Origin: BOG-908 sp965198915
GTDB lineage: Bacteria > Pseudomonadota > Alphaproteobacteria > Acetobacterales > Acetobacteraceae
Assembly: GCA_965198915.1 (NCBI GenBank)
Contig: CBDAQC010000002.1
Location: 1,240,001 to 1,304,000, forward strand
DNA length: 64,000 nucleotides
Reading direction: 5' to 3'
In this document: positions 8,285 to 15,837 of the stretch, in pieces
Numbering within the stretch: the first letter of the stretch is position 1
Layout of the letters: each line of letters starts with the position of its first letter
The notes under the pieces: generated by a model
What the model saw: the letters and a program-made list of their open reading frames with translations, nothing else
The model's database searches: none
What the model was told of the DNA's origin: nothing
Translations under genes and position numbers: made by a program

Positions 8285-9466
8285 ATGCGCGACAAGGGTG
8301 ATTTCCTGTTCACGTCCGAATCGGTCTCGGAAGGTCATCCGGACAAGGTCGCCGACCGCATCAGCGATACCGTGCTGGATGCCTTCCTAACGGCGGACCC
8401 CCTGGCCCGCGTCGCCTGCGAGACCATGGTAACCACCAACCGCATCATCCTGGCCGGCGAGACGCGCGGCCCGGCCAGCGTCACGCCCGAACACCTGATG
8501 CACCTGGCGCGCGAGGCGGTGCGCGACATCGGCTACGACCAGGACGGCTTCTCCTGGCGCCACGCCCATGTGGAATGCCACCTGCACGCGCAAAGCCAGG
8601 ACATCGCCGCCGGCGTGGACAGCGCCGGCAACAAGGACGAAGGCGCCGGCGACCAGGGCATCATGTTCGGCTATGCCACCACCGAGACGCCCAGCCTGAT
8701 GCCCGCGCCGATCCACTACGCGCATTTGATCCTGCGCACCATCAACGAGCGCCGCAAATCCGGCGACAGCCGCGTGGCCGGCCTGCTGCCGGACGCGAAA
8801 AGCCAGGTCACCCTGCGCTACGTGGATGGCAAGCCGGTGGGCGCCACCTCGGTGGTGCTCTCCACCCAGCACGAGTCGGGCATGAGCCAGCCGGACATCC
8901 ACGCGGCCGTACGCCCGCTGATAGCCGAGGCGCTGCCGGATGGCTGGATGTGCGCCGACGACGAACTCTATATCAATCCCACAGGCAACTTCGTCATCGG
9001 CGGGCCGGACGGCGATTGCGGGCTGACCGGCCGCAAAATCATCGTGGACACCTACGGTGGTGCCGCCCCGCATGGCGGCGGCGCGTTCTCCGGCAAGGAC
9101 CCGACCAAGGTGGACCGCTCGGCCGCCTACGCCGCGCGTTACCTGGCGAAGAACGTGGTGGCCGCGGGCCTGGCGGAACGCTGCACGCTGCAGATCAGCT
9201 ACGCCATCGGCGTGGCGCATCCGCTGAGCGTGTATGTGGAGCTGCACGGCACGGGCCAGGACGTGGACGAGGCGCATCTGGAGCGCACCTTGCGCGAACT
9301 GATGAACCTCTCGCCGCGCGGCATACGCGAGCACCTGAAGCTGAACGCGCCGATCTACGTGCCCACGAGCGCTTACGGCCATTTCGGGCGCGAGGCGGAC
9401 GGCGGCTTCTTCACCTGGGAGAAGACCGACCTGGTGTCCGACCTGCGCTCGGCCTTCGGCCGATGA
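8285..9466 (+). CDS. metK: S-adenosylmethionine synthetase
   Basis: 393 residues, the standard MetK length. It condenses methionine and ATP to SAM with release of triphosphate. Signatures: FTSESVSEGHPDKVADRISD at the N-terminus, the ATP-binding GAGDQGIMFGYA, GGPDGDCGLTGRKIIVDTYGG (positions 9000-9060) and GGGAFSGKDPTKVDRSAAY. The start gives MRDKGDFLFTSE with only a weak purine stretch (GGAT) upstream. It is separated from the convergent SDR gene by a 15-base-pair hairpin. SAM users elsewhere in the window include speD and trmB. Confidence 0.97.
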   Translation: MRDKGDFLFTSESVSEGHPDKVADRISDTVLDAFLTADPLARVACETMVTTNRIILAGETRGPASVTPEHLMHLAREAVRDIGYDQDGFSWRHAHVECHLHAQSQDIAAGVDSAGNKDEGAGDQGIMFGYATTETPSLMPAPIHYAHLILRTINERRKSGDSRVAGLLPDAKSQVTLRYVDGKPVGATSVVLSTQHESGMSQPDIHAAVRPLIAEALPDGWMCADDELYINPTGNFVIGGPDGDCGLTGRKIIVDTYGGAAPHGGGAFSGKDPTKVDRSAAYAARYLAKNVVAAGLAERCTLQISYAIGVAHPLSVYVELHGTGQDVDEAHLERTLRELMNLSPRGIREHLKLNAPIYVPTSAYGHFGREADGGFFTWEKTDLVSDLRSAFGR

Positions 9467-9472
9467 TCAGAG

Positions 9473-9515
9473 GCGTTCCGGTTCTGCAGCTACGCATTTG
9501 GCAGAACCGGAACGC
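9473..9515. terminator. Bidirectional hairpin between convergent metK and SDR
   Basis: GCGTTCCGGTTCTGC (9473-9487) is perfectly complementary to GCAGAACCGGAACGC (9501-9515) around a 13-base loop. It lies seven bases after the metK stop and 22 before the SDR stop. No T run follows on either side. It is unrelated to the interspersed repeat family. Confidence 0.6.
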
Positions 9516-9536
9516 GCCCTTGACGCAGGCTTTCTC

Positions 9537-10307
9537 TTACCTGCGCCAGGCAATCCCACCATCCACCACCAGCGTACCCCCAACCACGTAATCGCCCGCG
9601 CGTGACGCCAGGTACACGGCACTGCCCGCCATGTCCTCCTTCGTCCCCACACGCCGCGACGGGATGATTTTCGACACCTCGTCGGCATGGTCACGCGCCA
9701 GCTTGTTCATGTCCGACGCAAAAGCGCCCGGCGCGATCGCGTTCATCACGATGTTGTCCTCGATCAGCCGCAACGCCATGCGCTTGGTCAGGTGGATCAG
9801 CCCGGCCTTGCTGGCGGCGTAGGAATAGGTCTCCTGCTGGTTGACGGAGATGCCGTCCACCGATGCGACGTTGATCACCTTGGACGGCCGCTCCTGCGTG
9901 GCGTTCGCGCGCAGGGCCGCATGCAGCGCCTGGGTCAGGAAGAACGGCGTCTTCACGTTCAGGTCCATCACCTTGTCCCAGCCGCTCTCCGGGAAAGTGT
10001 CGAACGATTCGCCCCAGGCGGCGCCGGCGTTGTTGACCAGTATGTCCAGCGTCGTCTCATGCTCCAGGTATTGCGCCGCCATGGCGCGCGCGCCGTCAGC
10101 GCCCGAGCAATCGCCCACCAGCGCGATGCAGGTGCCGAAGGCGGAAAGCCGCTCTGCCGTCGCCTGGCACGCCGCCGCCTTGCGCGCGGTGACGTACACT
10201 TTCGCCGCCCCGGCGCGCAGGAACCCCTCGGCGATCATCTCGCCTATGCCGCGCGACCCGCCGGTGACCAGCGCCACGCGTCCTTCGAGCGAAAAATAGT
10301 CCTGCAT
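9537..10307 (-). CDS. Short-chain dehydrogenase, RhlG-like beta-ketoacyl reductase type
   Basis: A 256-residue classical SDR with the cofactor motif TGGSRGIG, NNAG, a catalytic serine in NVASVDGIS and the YAASK catalytic pair, ending VVGGTLVVDGG. The opening YFSLEGRVALVTGGSRGIG and the segment ESGWDKVMDLNVKTPFF closely resemble RhlG-type 3-ketoacyl reductases that use NADPH. The substrate is not determined by this. It is divergent from degP across 224 bases containing two hairpins (10308-10330 and 10352-10376). Confidence 0.85.
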   Translation of the reverse strand: MQDYFSLEGRVALVTGGSRGIGEMIAEGFLRAGAAKVYVTARKAAACQATAERLSAFGTCIALVGDCSGADGARAMAAQYLEHETTLDILVNNAGAAWGESFDTFPESGWDKVMDLNVKTPFFLTQALHAALRANATQERPSKVINVASVDGISVNQQETYSYAASKAGLIHLTKRMALRLIEDNIVMNAIAPGAFASDMNKLARDHADEVSKIIPSRRVGTKEDMAGSAVYLASRAGDYVVGGTLVVDGGIAWRR

Positions 10308-10351
10308 GCCAACTCTCCCTGATTGTTGGCTTCCGGATACAGGCAGAACCG

Positions 10352-10376
10352 GGATCGGCCAACCAGGTGCCGATCC
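10352..10376. promoter_or_regulatory. Perfect dyad between SDR and degP, candidate operator
   Basis: GGATCGGC (10352-10359) and GCCGATCC (10369-10376) form an 8-base perfect inverted repeat with a nine-base spacer. A second dyad, GCCAAC (10308-10313) and GTTGGC (10325-10330), abuts the SDR start codon. Both lie in the intergenic region shared by divergent SDR and degP. Operator function is inferred only from symmetry and location. Confidence 0.35.
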
Positions 10377-10531
10377 GCTCAGAAACGCGCCGGCGCCCAG
10401 GCTGACGGGGTGAACCAGCAGTCATGAAGCTTGTTTCACCGCAATGCCGATGGAACGTTCACCTGTGCGCCTTTAATGCCACACGCAAGCGGGCACCCCG
10501 CGGACACACGCAGCCCCAGAAGGATCACCGA

Positions 10532-12103
10532 ATGACCCAACCCACCAGCAAGACACGATTTTCAGGCAAGGCGGTCGGCCGGACTCTCGCCGCCGCCCTG
10601 CTCGCCACCTCCGCGCTGGGCAGCCTGGCGCTAGTCGGCACGCCGCACGCGCTGGCCCAGGCCGACGTGGCCCAGCCCAAGCCGGGTGCCATCGACCCCG
10701 GCGCCGTCAGCCACCCGCTGCCCGATTTCGTCAGCCTGGTGAACCGGGTGAAACCCGCCGTCGTCTCCATCACCAGCCACATCGCGCCTGAAGAAGACGA
10801 GGAACAGGGCGGTGGCATGCCGGGCTTCGGCCATGGCGGCGGCCAGGGCTTCCCCTTCCCGTTCCCCTTCATGCCGCAGCAGCAGCAGCCCCACCGCACG
10901 GTGGAAGCGCGCGGTTCGGGCTTCCTGATCGACTCGAACGGCACGATCGTCACCAACAACCACGTGGTCAACGGTGCCAAGACCGTCTCCATCACCATGG
11001 ATGACGGCACCGTGCTGCCGGCGCGCGTAATCGGGCACGACAAGGCGAGCGACATCGCCGTTCTGAAGGTGCACGCCAACCATCCGCTGCCGTTCATCAA
11101 CCTGGGTGACAGCAACGCTGCCCAGCCGGGCGCCTGGGTGATCGCCGTCGGCAACCCGTTCGGCCTGGGCGGCACGGTCACCGCCGGCATCGTCAGCGCC
11201 CGCGGGCGTGACATCGGCGAGGGCAGCTACGACAGCTTCATCCAGACCGACGCCGCGATAAACCAGGGCAATTCCGGCGGCCCGCTGTTCACCCAGGATG
11301 GCAAGGTCGTCGGCATCAACAGCAACATCATCTCGCCCAGCGGCGGCAGCATCGGCATCGGCTTCGCCATACCGTCCAACACGGTCAAGAGCGTGGTCTC
11401 CCAGCTCGAGAAGTCCGGCCACGTGACGCGCGGCTATATCGGCGTGCAGGCCCAGGCGGTGAACGCCGCAATGGCCAGCGCGCTGGCCTTGCCGAACGCC
11501 AACACGGAAGACCGCGGCGCCCTGATCGCCAGCGTGGAGGCCGACAGCCCGGCGGCGCATGCCTCGCTACAGCCAGGCGACGTGATCACCGCGGTGAACG
11601 GCCAGCACATCGCCAACCCGCGCGAGCTTGCGATCAACGTGAGCCAGGTCCCGCCGGGCAGCCACGCGCAATTGGCCATCCTGCGCAACGGTCATCCGCA
11701 GACCCTGGACGTGACCGTCGGCACCCTGCCCACCGACGGTGCTGGCCGCAACGCCGCGGTCGCCAGCAACGAGAGCCAGGGGCTCGGCGTGTCGCTGTCC
11801 GGCATCACGCCGAACCTGCGCCAGCAACTGGACCTGCCGGAAGGCGCGCGCGGCGCGGTGATCACCGAGGTGAAGCCGGGCTCGGCCGCCGACCAGGCCG
11901 GCTTGCAGCCGGGCGACGTCATTACCGGCGTGGGCGACCACACGGTAGGCAGCACCGCCGAGGCGTCCCACGCGATACGCGAGCAGTTGCATGCGAACCA
12001 GGCGGTGGCGTTGCGCATCCTGCGCAATGGGCAGCCGGTGTTCGTGGCGGTAGCGCCCGCGGATACGCAGGGCGGTGACTCGTCCGACGATGGCAATGGG
12101 TAA
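10532..12103 (+). CDS. degP: Periplasmic serine protease, DegP/HtrA family (Do)
   Basis: 523 residues from the ATG after AGAAGGAT; an upstream in-frame ATG (10424) lacks such a site and would bury the signal peptide. A cleavable signal ends near HALAQA. The trypsin-like triad is His144 (TNNHVV), Asp174 (SDIAVLKV) and Ser248 (GNSGGPL). Two PDZ domains follow, the first with GYIGVQAQ and LQPGDVITAVNG, the second with LGVSLSG and LQPGDVITGVG. A Gly/Phe/Pro/Gln-rich loop (GFPFPFPFMPQQQQP) lies in the LA-loop region. The family degrades or chaperones misfolded envelope proteins. The stop leads directly into a strong terminator in repeat copy 3. No sigma-E-type promoter was confidently seen. Confidence 0.93.
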   Translation: MTQPTSKTRFSGKAVGRTLAAALLATSALGSLALVGTPHALAQADVAQPKPGAIDPGAVSHPLPDFVSLVNRVKPAVVSITSHIAPEEDEEQGGGMPGFGHGGGQGFPFPFPFMPQQQQPHRTVEARGSGFLIDSNGTIVTNNHVVNGAKTVSITMDDGTVLPARVIGHDKASDIAVLKVHANHPLPFINLGDSNAAQPGAWVIAVGNPFGLGGTVTAGIVSARGRDIGEGSYDSFIQTDAAINQGNSGGPLFTQDGKVVGINSNIISPSGGSIGIGFAIPSNTVKSVVSQLEKSGHVTRGYIGVQAQAVNAAMASALALPNANTEDRGALIASVEADSPAAHASLQPGDVITAVNGQHIANPRELAINVSQVPPGSHAQLAILRNGHPQTLDVTVGTLPTDGAGRNAAVASNESQGLGVSLSGITPNLRQQLDLPEGARGAVITEVKPGSAADQAGLQPGDVITGVGDHTVGSTAEASHAIREQLHANQAVALRILRNGQPVFVAVAPADTQGGDSSDDGNG

Positions 12104-12232
12104 GAAAGGCCTTCTTTTCTGAAGAAAAGAAGCAAAAGATTTTGCTCCCTGTCGGCGGCTGTTTCGGCAGCCGCCGCCAGGGAGCACAAATTTTTTGGTC
12201 CTTTTTCCTATGAAAGGATGGCTTTCTTCCTA
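12104..12232. repeat. Interspersed inverted-repeat element, copy 3
   Basis: The left half starts directly after the degP stop (GAAAGGCCTTCTTTTCTG). The core is the hairpin at 12144-12185. The right half (ATTTTTTGGTCC and its mirror GGATGG) is degenerate and runs into the last codons of the convergent GT2 gene, encoding its C-terminal RKKAILS. Confidence 0.85.
12144..12196. terminator. Strong intrinsic terminator after degP
   Basis: An 18-base arm starting GCTCCCTGTCGGCGGCTG (12144-12161) pairs at 17 of 18 positions with 12168-12185 around a six-base loop. ACAAATTTTTT follows. It sits between convergent degP and the GT2 gene. Confidence 0.8.
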
Positions 12233-13755
12233 CTCTGCTGCGGGCGCGCATCCGGCACCGAGTCCTCCACGACAGCCCGCGCCCCAGGCGCCGCCGCGAA
12301 GCGGCTCTGCGTACCCCAACTCCGCTCGCCGGTCAGGAACACGAACCAGCCCAGCGCCGCGCCCGTGTGACGGAACACCTGGAAGGTGAACGGCTCGATC
12401 ACCGAGGCGACAAAGGCGGGCAACAGGCGGCCGCCCCGGTCGTCGCCGGTCCACCTGCGATACAGCACCACCGACCACAGGTGGAAGCTGAGGTCGATGC
12501 CGATCTTGGCGCCCATGATCCCCACCGCCGGTAGCAGCACGCCGATGCGGCCGGTCAGGAGGAACCAGGCGAGCAGGCCCAGCGCGGTCAGCCCGTAGAT
12601 CGGCTGGAATGTGTCCGCCGCCTTCACCGGCAGCATGGCCAGCCCCAGCCAGCCGTAGCGTGGGTTGCCCACCATGTCCCGATACCAGAGCTGAGTCTGC
12701 AGAAAGCCGCCGAACCAGCGCCGGCGCTGGCGCAAGAAGGCGCCGGCGGTGCCTGGCGCGTCGGTGATCGCACGCGCGCGGCCCAGCACCGCGCTGCGCC
12801 AGCCGCGGCCGTGCAACGCGGAGAAGCGCAGCAGCCGGTGGATCAGCTCGTAATCCTCCACCAGGCAATCGGCGTCGAAGCCCCCTACTTCCAGCACCGC
12901 CTCACGACGGAACCCGGCGAATGCGCCCGAAATCAGCAACAGGCTGTCCAGCCGGCTCCAGGCATAGCGGCTGAGGAAGTTGCGTATGTATTCGTAGGTC
13001 TGGAACCACTCAAAGAAGCGGCCGCTGAAACCCTTGCCGCACAGCGGCGTCAGCACGCCGGTGGCGGCCACCAGCGACGGGTCGGCTTCGAAGGCCTGCC
13101 GCATGGCGCCAATGGCGCCCTCGTGCAGCAGCGTGTCGGCGTCCACCGTCAGCAGCACGTCCGTCCGGACCACCGTCAAAGCCTGGTTCAGCGCGCGCGC
13201 CTTGCCGCCATGCGGCAGCCGCAGCCAGCGCAGGCTCGGGTGGCTGGCGGATGCCCCCAGGCTGCCCAGCGCCGGCGGCATCAGCCCGTAGCCGGACAGC
13301 AGCTCGGCCGTGCCGTCGTAGGAGCCGTCATCGGCCACGATGATCTGGTCCGGCGAGTCGGTCTGGGCAAACAGCGCCGCCAGCGTGCGCGGCAGGATGC
13401 CCGCTTCGTTATGGGCGGCCACCAGCACCCCGAGCGTGACCGGCCTGCCGGCCGGCAAGGGCGCCGCGGGGCGCATCAATCGCCAGGTCTGCCAAGCGAC
13501 GAAGCCCAGCAGCACCGTGTCGTAGCCAACATAGACCATGCCGGTGGCCCAGGCGAACACGCCGCCGCCGCCGAACGCCCGCGCTAGCAGCACCACCCAC
13601 AACAGCAGCACCGCGCCGTGTATGACCACGGTGGCGGCCGGCGTGGGCGGGCGGGTGCGCCTGGGAGACGCCGCGCGGAACGCCTGGTCTAGGGTCTGGG
13701 TCAGGGCTCGGGGTCCGATCTGTGAAGCCTTGGGGCGGCGTGCCGCCTGTGGCAA
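12208..13755 (-). CDS. Membrane glycosyltransferase family 2, processive polysaccharide synthase-like
   Basis: 515 residues. Two N-terminal hydrophobic segments precede the GT2 domain, and further membrane segments follow it. Catalytic motifs in order are IIVADDGSYDG, TVDADTLLH, VEDYELIHR and the processivity motif QRRRWFGGFLQ. This D, D, D, QxxRW set is that of BcsA, PgaC and hyaluronan synthase-type enzymes that polymerise and export a glycan. No PilZ domain is present, so it is not BcsA; a PgaC-like enzyme is closest. The start is a TTG and uncertain. The last seven residues (RKKAILS) are encoded by repeat copy 3, so the original C-terminus may have been altered. The polymer is unknown. 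Confidence 0.8.
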   Translation of the reverse strand: MPQAARRPKASQIGPRALTQTLDQAFRAASPRRTRPPTPAATVVIHGAVLLLWVVLLARAFGGGGVFAWATGMVYVGYDTVLLGFVAWQTWRLMRPAAPLPAGRPVTLGVLVAAHNEAGILPRTLAALFAQTDSPDQIIVADDGSYDGTAELLSGYGLMPPALGSLGASASHPSLRWLRLPHGGKARALNQALTVVRTDVLLTVDADTLLHEGAIGAMRQAFEADPSLVAATGVLTPLCGKGFSGRFFEWFQTYEYIRNFLSRYAWSRLDSLLLISGAFAGFRREAVLEVGGFDADCLVEDYELIHRLLRFSALHGRGWRSAVLGRARAITDAPGTAGAFLRQRRRWFGGFLQTQLWYRDMVGNPRYGWLGLAMLPVKAADTFQPIYGLTALGLLAWFLLTGRIGVLLPAVGIMGAKIGIDLSFHLWSVVLYRRWTGDDRGGRLLPAFVASVIEPFTFQVFRHTGAALGWFVFLTGERSWGTQSRFAAAPGARAVVEDSVPDARPQQSRKKAILS

Positions 13756-13840
13756 TGTGGCGACGACACCGAAGCTGTGCAGCGCCCTGCCGCTCTAACT
13801 CCGCGCCGTGCCGCTTGTTTCTTTCGCCAGGAGGCCCCGT

Positions 13841-14437
13841 TTGTCCGCCACCACATATTCCGGCGATGCCGCCCTGCCGCGGACCGCGCGCTACACACGG
13901 CTTGCCATGGTGTTCCACTGGCTCGTGGCCTTGGGTATCGCATGCCAGTTCCTCATCGTCTGGACGGTCGGCAGCCTGCCGCAATCCGCCGAGCGCCCGA
14001 TGATCAACCTGCACAAATCCATCGGCCTGACCGTGCTCGGCCTGGCGATCATGCGCGTGCTTTGGCGTTACGCGAACCCGCCGCCGCCCATGCCGGAGGA
14101 CTACAAGACCTGGGAGCGCTGGCTGGCCCACGCCGCGCATTACAGCCTGTACGCGCTGATCTTCCTGATGCCGATCACCGGCTGGATACATGACAGCGCG
14201 TGGAAAGGCGCCGCCGCCAATCCGCTGACGCTATACGGCGTGATCCCTTGGTTCCGCCTGGGCTTCATCAAGGACCAGGACCCGGCCACCAAGGAGCACA
14301 TCCACAGCATCTTCGCCCAGATACACGGCGTGCTGGGCTGGGTCCTGCTGGCCCTGATCCTGTTGCACGTGACAGGCGCGCTGAAGCACCAGTGGCTGGA
14401 CCGCCGGCAGGAGCTGCAGCGCATGCTGCCAGGCTGA
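13841..14437 (+). CDS. Cytochrome b561
   Basis: 198 residues from a TTG start chosen because AGGAGG lies six bases before it; an in-frame GTG at 13808 has no such site. Four membrane helices carry the expected haem-ligand histidines: MVFHWLVALGIA, NLHKSIGLTVLG, AAHYSLYALIFLMPITGW and LLHVTGALKH. Cytochrome b561-type proteins shuttle electrons between quinol and periplasmic or superoxide acceptors in the inner membrane. It is convergent with trmB, stops nine bases apart. It is divergent from the GT2 gene. Partner proteins are not apparent. Confidence 0.88.
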   Translation: MSATTYSGDAALPRTARYTRLAMVFHWLVALGIACQFLIVWTVGSLPQSAERPMINLHKSIGLTVLGLAIMRVLWRYANPPPPMPEDYKTWERWLAHAAHYSLYALIFLMPITGWIHDSAWKGAAANPLTLYGVIPWFRLGFIKDQDPATKEHIHSIFAQIHGVLGWVLLALILLHVTGALKHQWLDRRQELQRMLPG

Positions 14438-14446
14438 GTCCGGCAA

Positions 14447-15115
14447 CTAGGTCCGGCAGAAGCTCCAGTATTTCGGGGTGCGGCCGGCGCGCAGCGCCTT
14501 GGCCTCGTAGCGCGTGCCTGGCCAGCCGTCCGGCCGGGACGCCACGGCCGGGACGCCTGCGAACAGCGTCTGCGCGCCCATCACCTCCTCCACCCATTCC
14601 TGGTAGGTCGGGTCGTCGCTGGCAATGCGCCATTCCGCGCCCGGGCGCATGCGGCTGGCCACCAGCTTCACCGTCTCCGGGTGGACGAACCGGCGCTTGG
14701 CGTGGCGCGCCTTGGGCCAGGGATCGGGGAACATGAGAAACAGCCGGTCCACGCTGGCTTCCGGCAACGCGCGCAGCAGCGCGCGGGCGTCGTCCGGCCA
14801 CACGCGCAGGTTGGCAGGCAGCGGCGCATCCGCCTCGCCGCCTTCCGGCACCAGGGCCGCCAGCAGCGAGCACAGGCCCTGCTCGAACACCTCGCAGGCG
14901 ATCAGTCCCGCCTCGGGGTTGGCGGCCACCTGCGCGCGGCTGTGCTCGCCGCCGCCAAAGCCCACCTCCACCCAGGTCTGGGTGATGCCGGCGCCGAACG
15001 GCGCGCCAGGCGCGCAGGCCAGGCGCGGCAGTGTGACGTCCAGCAGCTTCTGCTGCCGGGGCCGCAGTGCATGCGTGCGCTGGCGGCCGTAGAGGCGGTC
15101 GGGAGGCGGTTTCAT
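14447..15115 (-). CDS. trmB: tRNA (guanine-N7-)-methyltransferase
   Basis: 222 residues. The enzyme methylates G46 of tRNAs using SAM. Motifs are VEVGFGGGEHSRAQ (SAM binding), FPDPWPKARHAKRRFV (the TrmB signature) and TPKYWSFC near the end. I chose the ATG giving MKPPPDRLYGRQRTHALRP, typical for the family. A TTG at 15151 extends the frame by 12 residues, but those codons come from a decayed half of the interspersed repeat. No clear ribosome site precedes either start. Confidence 0.92.
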   Translation of the reverse strand: MKPPPDRLYGRQRTHALRPRQQKLLDVTLPRLACAPGAPFGAGITQTWVEVGFGGGEHSRAQVAANPEAGLIACEVFEQGLCSLLAALVPEGGEADAPLPANLRVWPDDARALLRALPEASVDRLFLMFPDPWPKARHAKRRFVHPETVKLVASRMRPGAEWRIASDDPTYQEWVEEVMGAQTLFAGVPAVASRPDGWPGTRYEAKALRAGRTPKYWSFCRT

Positions 15116-15118
15116 CGG

Positions 15119-15156
15119 CGGAGAAAAGGCCTGCTTTCGCCTCAGAAGCAACTTTC
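15119..15156. repeat. Decayed half copy of the interspersed repeat at the trmB start
   Basis: GAAAAGGCCTGCTTTCGCC followed by TCAGAAGCAACTTT aligns with the left half seen at 60425-60460 (GGCCTGCTTTTTTG ... AGAAGCAAAAAACTTTT). The A and T runs are mutated. No partner half is visible. Confidence 0.5.
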
Positions 15157-15215
15157 GCGCTCACACCGGCTCGCGCAACAGGGCCGGAGCAGCGCTCCGG
15201 CCCACGCGGCTGGCG

Positions 15216-15593
15216 TTATGGCGCGCCCTTCTTGCACAGCACGTTAAACGTGATCAGCGAGCCCGCCGGCGCTCCGCCCTGATCCCAGCGGAAGTTCCAG
15301 GCCCACTCGCTGTAGCTGGCCGGCGAGAGGTCCAGCCGCGGACCGTTGCCGCTGAGCAGGAAGCCGTTGCCCTGAGCGGTGCTGTTCGCCTGGAACCCGC
15401 CATTCTGCACCGAAAAGCCGGTCGGGCAGGCGTAATGGAAGAACTGGTCGCCCTCGCCGGTCGGCACCGCGAAGGTGTAGGCCGATTGCCAGCCCGCGGC
15501 ACCGGTAGCTGCGGCGGCGGGCTTCGCCACGCCGACCACGCCGGCCAGCACGCCCAGGGCCAGTGTGCCTGCGGCCAGATTACTTATGTTCAT
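15216..15593 (-). CDS. Small secreted protein of unknown function
   Basis: 125 residues with a clear signal peptide (MNISNLAAGTLALGVLAGVV, ending around PAAAA). The mature part is about 95 residues, rich in Gly, Asn, Phe and Trp, with two cysteines (HYACPTGF and NVLCKKG) that could form one disulphide. I recognise no family. It ends just upstream of the trmB start region and is divergent from the winged-helix regulator at 15838. The 244-base shared intergenic region contains a perfect dyad at 15727-15745, so control by the neighbouring regulator is a plausible inference. Confidence 0.65.
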   Translation of the reverse strand: MNISNLAAGTLALGVLAGVVGVAKPAAAATGAAGWQSAYTFAVPTGEGDQFFHYACPTGFSVQNGGFQANSTAQGNGFLLSGNGPRLDLSPASYSEWAWNFRWDQGGAPAGSLITFNVLCKKGAP

Positions 15594-15726
15594 TGCTCGT
15601 CTCCTGTCTCACGCATGTTGCGTGTGCTCACCCGGATGTCCGGGGCGGCCGACACGGTGTCGCCGCGGCGGCAGAAAGGCAGGAAAGCCGGCGTTTAGGC
15701 TTCTCAACCGTGGTCAATCGGCCTCA

Positions 15727-15745
15727 ACACGGCCGAACGCCGTGT
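15727..15745. promoter_or_regulatory. Candidate operator between secreted protein and winged-helix regulator
   Basis: ACACGGC and GCCGTGT form a perfect 7-base inverted repeat with spacer CGAAC. It lies about 90 bases upstream of the regulator ATG and 134 upstream of the divergent gene start. Operator function is inferred from location and symmetry. Confidence 0.4.
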
Positions 15746-15837
15746 GACCGGCGTCGCCACGTCCGCGGTGCCGGTGGCGCTTGCTGGCCAGGACGGGCGC
15801 GCCTAGTCTCGCGTCACCTCCACTGATCGATGTGGCG

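Noticed and set aside
10424..10531. Upstream start for degP
   Set aside because: It would place 36 polar residues before the signal peptide and lacks the ribosome site that the ATG at 10532 has.
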